DNA of 64,000 bases. It comes from Actinoplanes sichuanensis (GTDB lineage: Bacteria > Actinomycetota > Actinomycetes > Mycobacteriales > Micromonosporaceae). A program made the translations under genes and the position numbers. Under the pieces are notes generated by a model that saw only the letters and a program-made list of their open reading frames with translations, ran no database searches and had not been told where the DNA came from. Location of the stretch: contig NZ_AP028461.1 of the NCBI RefSeq assembly GCF_033097365.1, positions 992,001 through 1,056,000 of the forward strand. Reading direction: 5' to 3'. Every line of letters begins with the position of its first letter. The stretch's first letter is position 1. Below are positions 32,682 to 41,579 of this stretch, piece after piece.

Positions 32682-34592
32682 CTAGGGCAGACGACGACAG
32701 AGAATCGCATCCGGGGTACGGGAGGAGAAGATCCGTCCGGTCCAGGCGATCCCGGCCATGTACTCGTCGTCGCCGCACTGGCCCTTGTAGTGGCCACTCG
32801 CGAACTCGCCACCGGGGGCGCCGGACGGGCGGTTGTCGCCGCGGTCGAACCACACGGTCCGGCCCGCGTCGGTGGCCGCCGTGATCGCGGTGGCGCACAG
32901 GGCACTCGACACCGCCGCGCCCCGCACCGAGTAGCCGACCAGCACCGATGTGGCCGGGCACTGGAACTTGGTGTAGCCGGACGCCCAGTCCCGGGACACG
33001 TACCGTTCGTCCTTCACCACCTGGTAGGAGCTCCAGCCGAGGGCGCGGGTGAAGTCGGTGCACAGGCCCCGGTTACCGGTGTGGCTCAGGCCGATCAGTC
33101 GCCGGCCGTCCGGGCAGGCGGCTTTCCGGGCGCCACTGTCCCAGTCGGGTTGGGCGCGCATCGTGGCGGACGCGATGAAGTCGCCGTTGTCCGGGCTCAG
33201 CATGCTCCGGGACGGGACCGGGGCCACGTACCCCTGCCGGGAAGTCGCGGTGACCAGCCGCTGCCAGGCGCCGGACCGCCAATCCGGACCGTCGAGGACG
33301 CCTGATCGCCGCCCCGCGGCGTCGAAGAACAGCAGGCCCCACTCGTTGCCGCTCTCCGCCCAGCCGACCGTCGGCCAGTAGGCGAAATCGGCGTCCGCGC
33401 TGATCAGGATGTTCACGAAGTTCTCGAACCAGGCGCGCTGCCTACTGCCGTCGGCGGCGTTGGCGTCGACGCCGAACTCGCTGATCCAGACCGGCGCGGT
33501 GAAGTGGCTGCCCGGCTCGGCGGCGACGAACAGCGCGTCCCGGTGGACGACGGCGGCCAGGTCGGCCGGGCTCAGGTCGCGGTAGCGCGGGTCGGTGGTC
33601 TCGCCGGTCCCGGTCGCGCCACTGTGGTTGGGGCCGGTGTAGTCGTAGAAATGCGCTGAATAGACCAGCTTGCCGGATCGAATCAGGGTGTGGGACAGGG
33701 TTCGGGCCGGACGCAGGGTGGGCCGCTCGTGCGCGAAACCGTCGACCGGGATGCCGGTCCAGTTGATGCCCTCAACGATGATCAGCAGGTTCGGGTTGGC
33801 CTCGGCGAGGATCCGGTCGCCGGTGCGCTGCGAGGCGGCGAACCAGTCGTGGGCGTTGCCCCAGCCCCAGTTCGGGTCGTCCAGGATCGTGCGGCGCACC
33901 TCGTTGTACAGGTCGGCGCCGATCACCCGCGGGTTGTCCCGGTAGCGGCGGGCCATGAACAGCCAGTCGTCCTCCCACTGCTGGACGCTCTGCGAGGTGT
34001 TCCAGCGCTCGTTGCCGTCGACGGCACAGCACCAACGGGTGGTGTTGGTGTGGTTGTTGAGGATGACACCGATTCCGGCGCCGGTGAGTTCGGTGACCAC
34101 CCGGTCGTACACCTGAAGGGGTGTCGATCCGCGCAGTTGCGGGTTGGCGGCCACGGCGGAGTCGGCGACCGGCACGGAGTCGCGGACCATCTCGTTGGAG
34201 AACGGCAGCCGCACACTGTTCAGCCCCAGATCCCGGAACCCGGCGACGATCGTGGCGAGCGGCGCCCGATCGAGCCCGAGCGGAATCCGTCCGGAGTTCT
34301 CGCCGGCGTGATGGTTGGCGTTGTCGGCGGTGTCGCCGCTGCCGTTCCAGGTGCCGCTGGCGCCATGCCAGTTCCCGGACTTCAGCTTGAACCGCTGCCC
34401 GTCCGCGTCGACGATCCACCGCCCACGGGTCGACAGCGGCCCGCTCCACTGCGGTTCCGCGGTCGGCGCGGCGGTCGCGGGCGTGGCGGTCGTGCCCGGC
34501 AGCAGTGCGGCCAGGAGCAGGGGAACCAGAAACAGACGCACAGCGACCACCAACCTTCGTCGACGAGTCCCGTGGGTCACATTGAAGAGCAT
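32682..34592 (-). CDS. Secreted GH5 glycosidase with three-fold Cys-paired C-terminal domain
   Basis: 636 residues with a signal peptide (about 1-42). A short N-terminal segment LSTRGRWIVDADGQRFKLK leads into the GH5 barrel, with acid/base Glu231 in ADLYNEVR, an HFYDYTG strand and nucleophile Glu372 in VWISEFGVD. The catalytic part ends at about 450. The remaining 175 residues hold three similar units with paired cysteines: ACPDGRRLIGLSHTGNRGLC (492-511), FQCPATSVLVGYS to Cys566, and GQCGDDEYMAGIAWTG to Cys632. The family of this domain is unknown to me; a lectin-like carbohydrate-binding fold is plausible. AAGGGCG precedes the ATG. Confidence 0.87.
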   Translation of the reverse strand: MLFNVTHGTRRRRLVVAVRLFLVPLLLAALLPGTTATPATAAPTAEPQWSGPLSTRGRWIVDADGQRFKLKSGNWHGASGTWNGSGDTADNANHHAGENSGRIPLGLDRAPLATIVAGFRDLGLNSVRLPFSNEMVRDSVPVADSAVAANPQLRGSTPLQVYDRVVTELTGAGIGVILNNHTNTTRWCCAVDGNERWNTSQSVQQWEDDWLFMARRYRDNPRVIGADLYNEVRRTILDDPNWGWGNAHDWFAASQRTGDRILAEANPNLLIIVEGINWTGIPVDGFAHERPTLRPARTLSHTLIRSGKLVYSAHFYDYTGPNHSGATGTGETTDPRYRDLSPADLAAVVHRDALFVAAEPGSHFTAPVWISEFGVDANAADGSRQRAWFENFVNILISADADFAYWPTVGWAESGNEWGLLFFDAAGRRSGVLDGPDWRSGAWQRLVTATSRQGYVAPVPSRSMLSPDNGDFIASATMRAQPDWDSGARKAACPDGRRLIGLSHTGNRGLCTDFTRALGWSSYQVVKDERYVSRDWASGYTKFQCPATSVLVGYSVRGAAVSSALCATAITAATDAGRTVWFDRGDNRPSGAPGGEFASGHYKGQCGDDEYMAGIAWTGRIFSSRTPDAILCRRLP

Positions 34593-34648
34593 CAGCGCCC
34601 TTCAGGGAACACGCCTAACAAAGAAAGACGAATAACTTTCAGAATCGT

Positions 34649-36106
34649 CTAGTCGGTGACCTTGGCCCTCTTCTTGACGTCGTACATCGCCACGTCGGCG
34701 CGATGCAGCAGTTCGTCGATCGACACGTCGGTGTCGGGATGGGCGAACGCCACCCCGATGCTGGCGCTGGGCTGGACCACGGTGGCGCCGACGGTGATCG
34801 GTTCGGCCATCGCGGCCCGGATCCGTTGCACCACCGCCTGGGCATGATCGGGTTCGGTCAGATTCGACAGGACGACGGCGAACTCGTCGCCGCCGAGCCG
34901 GACCACCAGATCCGAGCCGAGGACACAGCCGCGCAGCAGCCGGGCGAACCCGATCAGTAACTGGTCACCGGCCCGGTGCCCGAACTCGTCGTTGATCTGC
35001 TTGAACCCGTTCATGTCGATGACCAGCACGGCGACGAGCGTGTGATTGCGATGCGCGCGGGCCAGTGTCCGCGGTAGCGCCTCATACATCTGCACCCGGT
35101 TGGCCAGCCCGGTCAACTGATCAGTGACGGCCATCCGGCGGTTCTCCCGGGCGGCGACCATCTGCCTGCCGAAGACGAGGGTGGAGACCATGAAGGCGCC
35201 GGCGATCAACCCGCTGGCGGGGTACGGGTGCTCCCGCCCGACCGTGATCATGAGGAGCACGTACCCCGGAATGGCGGTGAGATAGGGCCACCTCGGCGGC
35301 CCGGTGGATCCGGCCGCGCCCGGCGACGCCGGGTGCCGGGATCGCCACACCTGCAGGTACGGCGCGAGCATCAACATGAAGAGCCCGCCCACCCAGAACA
35401 TCGTCTGGTCCGGTGACGGCCACAGCGAACCGCCGTGGTTCACCACGTAGGCACGGCGCATGTCGCCGGCCAGGATGAGGATGATCGCGGCGACCACGGT
35501 GGTCAGCGGCAGCCGGGCCGCCGCCACCTCGGTGCCCTGCAGCAGCACCACACCGACCCCGAACAGCAGTGCCGCGTCCAGCAGTGGCCGGGCGATGCTC
35601 GGCGTCAACTCCCGCCAGGTCGCGTCGGCCGCACCGGCCAGGGCCGGGCTCACCACCAGGAACCACAGGACCATCCCCGAGCCGACCGCCACCACCCCGG
35701 CGTCCAACCAGAGCTTGATCCGCTCGGTCCGGGCCGCGGGCAGTCGGGTGAACGCCAGGATCCCGGCCAGCGTGACCGGTGCGATCAGCAGCTGGCCGAC
35801 TTCCGGCAGACTGGGGAACGGCTGACCCGGGAACATCCCGTAGAGAAGCACGTCGACCAGCCACAGGCCGTATGTCGGAAGCATCCACCGCCAGGCCCGC
35901 CGGATCCGTGGCGGCAGATCCGGCAGGCGGCTCGCCCAGGCCGCGAAGATCAGCCCGAACGCGCTGAACAGCATCTCGGACCCGCCGACCACGGTCATGT
36001 AGGTGGAGGTGCCGGCTCGGCTCAGGGCGGGGATGGCGATCACCGCCGTAGCACCGAGCACGACCAGGGCCAGAAGCCCGGCAGTGCCCCACCAACGCCG
36101 CACCAT
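34649..36106 (-). CDS. Membrane diguanylate cyclase (GGDEF)
   Basis: 485 residues. About nine hydrophobic helices cover residues 8-310 (for example TVVGGSEMLFSAFGLIFAAWA and AAIILILAGDMRRAYVV), forming a membrane sensor of no named family. The GGDEF domain runs from about 327 to the end: TDQLTGLANR, FKQINDEFGHRAGDQLL and the intact signature RLGGDEF at 403-409, so it should make c-di-GMP. The RxxD inhibitory site is absent (LGSD at 396-399). C-di-GMP controls development through BldD in actinomycetes. It sits between GH5 and the pectate lyase, which it may accompany in a surface-growth programme. Confidence 0.92.
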   Translation of the reverse strand: MVRRWWGTAGLLALVVLGATAVIAIPALSRAGTSTYMTVVGGSEMLFSAFGLIFAAWASRLPDLPPRIRRAWRWMLPTYGLWLVDVLLYGMFPGQPFPSLPEVGQLLIAPVTLAGILAFTRLPAARTERIKLWLDAGVVAVGSGMVLWFLVVSPALAGAADATWRELTPSIARPLLDAALLFGVGVVLLQGTEVAAARLPLTTVVAAIILILAGDMRRAYVVNHGGSLWPSPDQTMFWVGGLFMLMLAPYLQVWRSRHPASPGAAGSTGPPRWPYLTAIPGYVLLMITVGREHPYPASGLIAGAFMVSTLVFGRQMVAARENRRMAVTDQLTGLANRVQMYEALPRTLARAHRNHTLVAVLVIDMNGFKQINDEFGHRAGDQLLIGFARLLRGCVLGSDLVVRLGGDEFAVVLSNLTEPDHAQAVVQRIRAAMAEPITVGATVVQPSASIGVAFAHPDTDVSIDELLHRADVAMYDVKKRAKVTD

Positions 36107-36148
36107 GTCGTTCTGCTCGGCAGGAGTAGGCCGGAACTTAGCGGGTAC

Positions 36149-36181
36149 GGGCCCGGCCGGGGGATACCCCCGGCCGGGCCC
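36149..36181. terminator. Perfect 15-bp GC hairpin after pectate lyase
   Basis: GGGCCCGGCCGGGGG and CCCCCGGCCGGGCCC pair perfectly with an ATA loop. It begins 7 nt past the pectate lyase stop on the minus strand and also lies in the promoter region of the diguanylate cyclase gene, so it probably separates the two. There is no T tract. Confidence 0.75.
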
Positions 36182-36187
36182 ACATCG

Positions 36188-37618
36188 CTACATGCTGATG
36201 TCGGCCTGCGGTCCGGCCTTGGCCTTGACCAGGGCCGGCACGTTCGCCGCCGGGTCGAGGGCGTACGAGTAGAAACTGCTCGGAGTGAACGCCGAACCCG
36301 ACGTCTCCTGCCGCCCGGTGCACCCGGTCAGCACACTGCCGGTCTGCCGTAGCTGCGCCCCGGTCGCGGTGTCCGGGTAGTACGGGTTGTTGACCTTCTC
36401 GAAGTAGCTGTTCTCGATCACCATCTTCGTGGCGCCGCGCGCGTAGTTGCCGTACGACGTGACGTTCTGCAGGTAGTTGTTGTACAGGTGGGCGTACGCC
36501 AGGTTGTCGGCACTGGGGTTTCGCTGGTTGCTGTTGTAGATCCAGTTGTGGTGGATGGTCATCCGGGCCACCACGTTCTCGGTCCACCCGATGCCGAACG
36601 TCTTGTTGTGGTCGCCGAGGACGTTCCAGGACACCGTCACGTAGTCGGTGTCCTTGCGGCTGTCGATGTAACCGTCGTTGATGTTGGTGAACCGGTTGTG
36701 GTCGATCCACACGTGGTCGGCGGTGTCCATCTGGATGCCGTCGTAGTCGAAGTCCTTGTCGTCCGGGTCGTCCGAGGCCATCGCGGTGTCACCGATGGTC
36801 AGGTTGCGGATGATGACGTTGCGGACCCCGGCGCCGAGGAAGAACCCGCCGTTCTTGATCCGGCCGGTGGTGCCGAGCCCGACGATCGTCTAGTTCGAGG
36901 TCACCGGGATCTCGTAGCCGTACGTCGGGACCGTGATCGTGCCGTTGACCTTCACCACGTAGGCCGCGCTCGCCGTCGCGTATTTCAGCAGGTCGGCGTA
37001 GGAGCTGACGGTGACCGTGGTGCCGCCCGCCCCGCCCGTGGTGCCCTGGGCGAAGCCGTCGGCCGTGTTCGACCAGCCGGCGCTGCCGGAGACCTGGTTG
37101 AACGACCACTGCATGCGGGCGATGTCCGAGCACGCCTCCTGCACGATCGGGTTGTTGCCGGCGGTCGAGCCGTCCTTGTCGCTGACACAGAGGCCGTTGA
37201 CGGCGCTCTTGATCAGGAACTTCCCGGCCGCGGCAGTCGAGGCGGTCAGCGACCACGTCTGGTTGGCGCCGGCGCCGCACGTCCACTGCCACAGCTGGGT
37301 TCCGGTGGTCGTGGACGAGTAGGGAACGTCGGCGCACTTCCCGCTGTTGGCGTTGACCAGGCCGAACGCGCCGTTCTGGGCGACTGCCCGGAACTGCTGG
37401 TCACCGGCGGCGGTGTTGCAGGCGATCTGCACCAGCAGCGCGCCGTTGCCGGTGCCGGCCCCGGTCACGTCGATGCATTTGCCGCTGGCACCGGAGGCGA
37501 TGGTGTAGATCCCGCCGTCGACGGGGGTGGTGGCCGCTTCGGACGGCCCGATGGACAGGGCGACGATGGCGATCGGTACCGCGAGCAGTACCGCGGGGCC
37601 GAGGAGCCGCTTCTTCAT
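36188..37618 (-). pseudogene. CBM13-PL1 pectate lyase interrupted by an in-frame TAG
   Basis: Start ATG 37618; the frame is intact for 477 codons except for TAG at 36892-36890 (codon 243). Residues 1-32 are a signal peptide. About 35-165 form a ricin-type beta-trefoil with three repeats ending QQF, QTW and MQW, and the rest is the pectate lyase helix. The stop falls in the motif VTSN-stop-TIVGLG, where PL1 enzymes normally have lysine (SNKTIVG), so one base change from AAG to TAG explains it. All later motifs are conserved, including DHVWIDH, the VSWNVLGDHNK strand and SNQRNPSADN. Sequencing error, recent mutation or readthrough are all possible. Confidence 0.9.
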
Positions 37619-37738
37619 GGAGCGCACTTTCCTTGGGGATAGGGGACGGTCGATGGGTAGATGCGCGGCCCCGGTCGCGGATTACCGGAATTTACTGTTA
37701 AGAAGCCTTGATATTTACGTATGTGAACTCCAGGATGT

Positions 37739-37755
37739 GGTCACACAGGTCACAC
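37739..37755. promoter_or_regulatory. Direct repeat GGTCACAC upstream of chitinase
   Basis: GGTCACAC (37739-37746) and GGTCACAC (37748-37755) are identical and separated by one base, 26 nt before the chitinase ATG. Streptomyces chitinase genes are controlled through pairs of 12-bp direct repeats (TGGTCCAGACCT-type), so a related regulatory role is plausible. The site also lies in the divergent promoter region of the pectate lyase. Confidence 0.4.
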
Positions 37756-37780
37756 CGGCCGTACACGTCGAGGAGTTCGC

Positions 37781-39097
37781 ATGCGGGTTCGCCACAAGAT
37801 GCTGGCCCTGATCGCCGGGGTGGGGGTGGTGCTGGGTTCGGCCGTCGCCTTCGCCACGACCGGTAACGCGGCCGTGGCCTGCTCCTCGACGGTCTGGGCG
37901 GAAGGCGTCAGCTACACCGCCGGCCAGCAGGTCACCTACCAGTCCACCCTCTACCAGGCCCTGGTCACGCACACCGCCTGGGCCGGCACCGGCTGGAACC
38001 CGGCCGCGACCCCGACCCTGTGGAAGAGCCTCGGCGCCTGCACCGGCGGCACCAACCCGTCACCCTCGCCGTCGTCGTCCTCCCCGTCGTCCTCCCCGAG
38101 TCCCTCGACCAGCCCTTCGACCAGCCCCAGCCCGAGCAACCCGACGGGGTGCGGGGTCAAGGGCCGCCCGGCCGGCAAGGTGCTCCAGGGCTACTGGGAG
38201 AACTGGGACGGCGCTTCCAACGGCGTGCACCCCGGCATGGGCTGGATTCCGATCAACGACAGCCGGATCACCCAGCACGGCTACAACGTGCTGATGGCCG
38301 CCTTCCCGGTGATCCGCTCGGACGGCACGGTGCTCTGGGAGAACGGTATGGACGCCGGTGTCAAGGTGCCCACCGCCGCCGAGATCTGCGCCGCCAAGGC
38401 CCAGGGCGCGACCATCCTGATGTCCATCGGCGGCGCGACCGCCGGTGTCGACCTCAGCTCCAGCGCCGTCGCCGACAGGTTCGTGGCGACCATCGTGCCG
38501 ATTCTGAAGGCCTACAACTTCGACGGCATCGACATCGACATCGAGACCGGCCTCACCGGCAGCGGCAACATCAACACCCTGTCGACCTCGCAGGCCAACC
38601 TGATCCGCATCATCGACGGTGTCCTCGCGGCCATGCCGTCCAACTTCGGACTCACCATGGCGCCGGAGACCGCCTACGTCACCGGCGGCTCGGTCACCTA
38701 CGGCTCGATCTGGGGCTCCTACCTGCCGATCATCAAGAAGTACCTGGACAACGGCCGGCTCTGGTGGCTGAACATGCAGTACTACAACGGCAGCATGTAC
38801 GGCTGCTCCGGCGACTCGTACGGCGCCGGCACCGTCCAGGGCTTCACCGTGCAGACCCAGTGCCTCAACAACGGCCTGACCATCCAGGGCACCACCATCC
38901 GGATCCCGTACGACAAGCAGGTCCCCGGTCTGCCCGCGCAGGTCGGTGCCGGCGGCGGTTACATGACGCCGGCCCTGGTCACCCAGGCGGTCAACAGCGT
39001 CCCCGGAATCAAGGGCCTGATGACCTGGTCGATCAACTGGGACGGTTCGAAGAACTGGACCTTCGGCGACAACGTCAAGGCCCTCCAGGGTCGCTGA
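37781..39097 (+). CDS. Secreted GH18 chitinase with CBM5/12 module
   Basis: 438 residues with AGGAG upstream. After a signal peptide (about 1-31) comes a chitin-binding CBM5/12 (about 34-88: VWAEGVSYTAGQQVTYQSTL, then an aromatic WNPAATPTLWKSLG end), a Ser/Pro linker of about 35 residues and a GH18 catalytic domain from about 124. The DxxDxDxE motif is intact: DGIDIDIE with Asp248 to Glu255 as catalytic acid, preceded by ILMSIGGAT. The final WSINWDGSKNWTF strand carries the conserved Trp. It should hydrolyse extracellular chitin. An inverted repeat terminator follows. Confidence 0.95.
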   Translation: MRVRHKMLALIAGVGVVLGSAVAFATTGNAAVACSSTVWAEGVSYTAGQQVTYQSTLYQALVTHTAWAGTGWNPAATPTLWKSLGACTGGTNPSPSPSSSSPSSSPSPSTSPSTSPSPSNPTGCGVKGRPAGKVLQGYWENWDGASNGVHPGMGWIPINDSRITQHGYNVLMAAFPVIRSDGTVLWENGMDAGVKVPTAAEICAAKAQGATILMSIGGATAGVDLSSSAVADRFVATIVPILKAYNFDGIDIDIETGLTGSGNINTLSTSQANLIRIIDGVLAAMPSNFGLTMAPETAYVTGGSVTYGSIWGSYLPIIKKYLDNGRLWWLNMQYYNGSMYGCSGDSYGAGTVQGFTVQTQCLNNGLTIQGTTIRIPYDKQVPGLPAQVGAGGGYMTPALVTQAVNSVPGIKGLMTWSINWDGSKNWTFGDNVKALQGR

Positions 39098-39120
39098 CCG
39101 GGTCACTGATCCACTAGCCG

Positions 39121-39162
39121 GATTGCCGCTCGCCCGGACCGTCACCGGGGCGAGCGGCAATC
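39121..39162 (+). terminator. Intrinsic terminator after GH18 chitinase
   Basis: GATTGCCGCTCGCCC (39121-39135) pairs with GGGCGAGCGGCAATC (39148-39162) across a 12-nt loop, 24 nt past the chitinase stop. The stem is perfect over 15 bp. Confidence 0.8.
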
Positions 39163-39221
39163 TGTTGACATGCGGGAAAGGGCTTTCTAGCGTCGGGATT
39201 CCATCGACGAAACGGAATCCC

Positions 39222-40376
39222 ATGAAGCGCCGTTCGCTGATCTCCCTACCCGCCGCCGCCCTCGCCGCGCCCCACCTGACCGACGCCCTCGCCGCCGCCG
39301 GCTTCGAAGGCCCGTCGGTGGTCACCGGGAATCTCCCGGTCTTCCACGAGCGCCTCAAGGACGAACTCACCTTCCCGCTGGCCTGGCCGAACTCCCGCGA
39401 ACACGACTTCCGCAGCTGGCGACGCCGGGCGCGGCACCAGTTCGAGAGCCTGCTCTGCCAACCCGCCGACCGCACCCCGTTCGAGCCGGAGACCATCGAC
39501 GAGCAGGCCGGACCCGGATACCGCCGCCGTCAGATCGTCTTCAACGTCACCCGGCACAGCCGCGTCCGCGCCACCATGCTGCTGCCCGACGGCCCCGGAC
39601 CGTTCCCGGCCGCGCTGCTGTTCCACGATCACGGCGCCAAATTCGACATCGGCAAAGAAAAACTCATCCAGCCGTGGTACGACGAAACGCGTCTCGTCTC
39701 CGCGCGGGCCTGGGCGGACCGTTACTTCAGCGGCCGGTTCGTCGGTGACCAGCTCGCCGCCCGCGGGTACGCGGTCCTGGCCGTCGACGCGCTCGGCTGG
39801 GGCGACCGGGGCGGCCTCACCTACGACAACCAGCAGGCCCTGGCGAGCAACCTGTTCAACCTGGGCTCGTCACCGGCCGGACTGATGGCCCGCGAGGACG
39901 CCCGCACCGCCGCCTTCCTGGCCACCCGGCCCGAGATCGACCCGCACCGGATCGCCGCCGTCGGCTTCTCGATGGGCGGATACCGGGCGTGGCAGGTGGC
40001 CGCCCTCTCCGACCACATCGCCGCGACCGTCTCGGCCTGCTGGATGACCGGCCTGAAGGAGATGATGGTGCCCGGCAACAACACGCTGCGCGGCCAGTCC
40101 GCGTTCTACATGCTGCACCCGGGCCTCTACCGGCACCTCGACATCCCGGACGTGGCCACCATCGCCGCACCCCGCCCGATGTTCGTGATGGGCGGTGAAC
40201 TCGACCCCCTGTTCACCGCCGAGGGCACCGCCGTCGCCTACGCCAAACTGGCCCGAGTCTGGTCCGACCAGCACGCCGGCCACCGCTTGCGCACCAAGAC
40301 CTGGCCCGGCCTGGGCCACATCTACACCGCCGAGATGCAGGACGAGTCCTTCACCTGGCTGGACCACCACCTGTAG
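39222..40376 (+). CDS. Tat-type secreted alpha/beta hydrolase (esterase/dienelactone hydrolase-like)
   Basis: 384 residues from ATG 39222. The N-terminus MKRRSLISLPAAALAAPHL is a twin-arginine-type signal peptide, although its hydrophobic stretch is short. The hydrolase domain contains the nucleophile elbow IAAVGFSMGGYRAWQ (GxSxG), an Asp region FVMGGELDPLFTAEG and a His in TWPGLGHIYTAEM. The long N-terminal part before residue 130 (EHDFRSWRRRARHQFESLLC) resembles acetyl xylan esterase or abhydrolase_7 family members. It may deacetylate polysaccharides. The last 26 nt overlap the convergent acyltransferase gene. Confidence 0.85.
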   Translation: MKRRSLISLPAAALAAPHLTDALAAAGFEGPSVVTGNLPVFHERLKDELTFPLAWPNSREHDFRSWRRRARHQFESLLCQPADRTPFEPETIDEQAGPGYRRRQIVFNVTRHSRVRATMLLPDGPGPFPAALLFHDHGAKFDIGKEKLIQPWYDETRLVSARAWADRYFSGRFVGDQLAARGYAVLAVDALGWGDRGGLTYDNQQALASNLFNLGSSPAGLMAREDARTAAFLATRPEIDPHRIAAVGFSMGGYRAWQVAALSDHIAATVSACWMTGLKEMMVPGNNTLRGQSAFYMLHPGLYRHLDIPDVATIAAPRPMFVMGGELDPLFTAEGTAVAYAKLARVWSDQHAGHRLRTKTWPGLGHIYTAEMQDESFTWLDHHL

Positions 40377-41553
40377 CCACGCCCGTGCCGCGATCTCGTG
40401 AGGTTCGGGTGGTGGCCGAGGTGGGGTGCTTGTCGGGGCGGCGTGTACCCAGCCGCTGGCCGGGAAGCTCGATGTACCGGTGGGTGAGCCAGGAGATGGT
40501 CAGGACCGCGGTCAGGTAACCGGCCGCCAGCAGTGGATCGGGGACGTTCGAGGTGAGGATCGGGCCGCCGAGTTCGATCAGCACGTAGTGGATCAGGTAG
40601 ACCGAGTAGCTGATCACGCCGATCCGGGACAGCCAGGCCGGGGTGCGCCGGTGACGTAGGCGCATCCCGGCCGCGAACGCCCCGCCGAAGACCAGCAGCG
40701 TCAGCACCGATCGCGTCACGTAACGCGGGGTCAGCGCGTCCAGGGCGACCAGCTCGCCGATCCAGGTGGTCAGCAGCGACGCCGCCACCACCGCGATCAC
40801 CACGCCGGCCCGCCACCAGGACGTCTGGCCGTGGTCGGCCCGGTACACGACCGTGCCGGTGAACATCACGGCGAGGATCGGCAGGCCGTCGTGGGCGTGC
40901 GCCGGGTCCATGTTGAACACCAGCAGGGTCAGCGCCAGCCCGCCGAGCAGCAGACCGCCGGTCACCTCGGCCCAGCGACGGCCGGACACCACCCCGGCCA
41001 GCCCGAGCACCAGCACCACCGCGGTCACCACCGGCACCTGGCCGAACCGGAGCGGGACCAGCGGCGCGGTGATCGCACCGGCCAGCGCCAGGAGGACCGG
41101 AGGAAGTACGGACCGGGTGGCCCGTACCGTGAAAAGGGTCGTGACGAGAAGGTAGAAGGCCATCTCGAAGGAGAGCGTCCAGAACACCGCGGTGATCAGC
41201 GGCACACCGGCCAGGAACGGCAGCATCGTGGCGTGTCCCACCGCCGCGGCGAGCGGTTCGGCCGGTGGGTGCGCCACCACGAGGACCGCGATCACCGCGA
41301 GGTAGAGCGGGAACAACCGCCGGATCCGGCTGCGCCAGAACGCCCGCAGATCACCGTGCCGTTCCAGCGAGGCCGGGATGATGTAGCCGCTGACCAGGAA
41401 GAACAGCATCACTCCGGCGGTGCCCGCGTGGAGCCACTCGCCGGTCACGGCCCGCAGATCGGTGAAGACGAACCGGGTCAGATGCGCATAGACCACCAGC
41501 AGGACGGCTATGGCGCGGAGCCCGTCGAGCCACGCCAACCTGGGTGCGGTCAT
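40351..41553 (-). CDS. Acyltransferase-3 family membrane protein
   Basis: 400 residues. The acyltransferase-3 signature is complete: RLAWLDGLRAIAVLLVVYAHLTRFV with the conserved His, the GTAGVMLFFLVSGYII helix and FWRSRIRRLFPLYL, followed by about ten membrane helices, including FWTLSFEMAFYLLVTTLF. The C-terminal 30 residues are Thr/Arg-rich and cytoplasmic. It should acylate a surface sugar or lipid. It is 26 nt from the divergent esterase start at 41580 and its end overlaps the preceding hydrolase by 26 nt, so the promoter must be within or immediately upstream. Confidence 0.9.
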   Translation of the reverse strand: MTAPRLAWLDGLRAIAVLLVVYAHLTRFVFTDLRAVTGEWLHAGTAGVMLFFLVSGYIIPASLERHGDLRAFWRSRIRRLFPLYLAVIAVLVVAHPPAEPLAAAVGHATMLPFLAGVPLITAVFWTLSFEMAFYLLVTTLFTVRATRSVLPPVLLALAGAITAPLVPLRFGQVPVVTAVVLVLGLAGVVSGRRWAEVTGGLLLGGLALTLLVFNMDPAHAHDGLPILAVMFTGTVVYRADHGQTSWWRAGVVIAVVAASLLTTWIGELVALDALTPRYVTRSVLTLLVFGGAFAAGMRLRHRRTPAWLSRIGVISYSVYLIHYVLIELGGPILTSNVPDPLLAAGYLTAVLTISWLTHRYIELPGQRLGTRRPDKHPTSATTRTSRDRGTGVATGGGPAR

Positions 41554-41579
41554 CGGTGAAACATAGTTGACTCGGGGGC

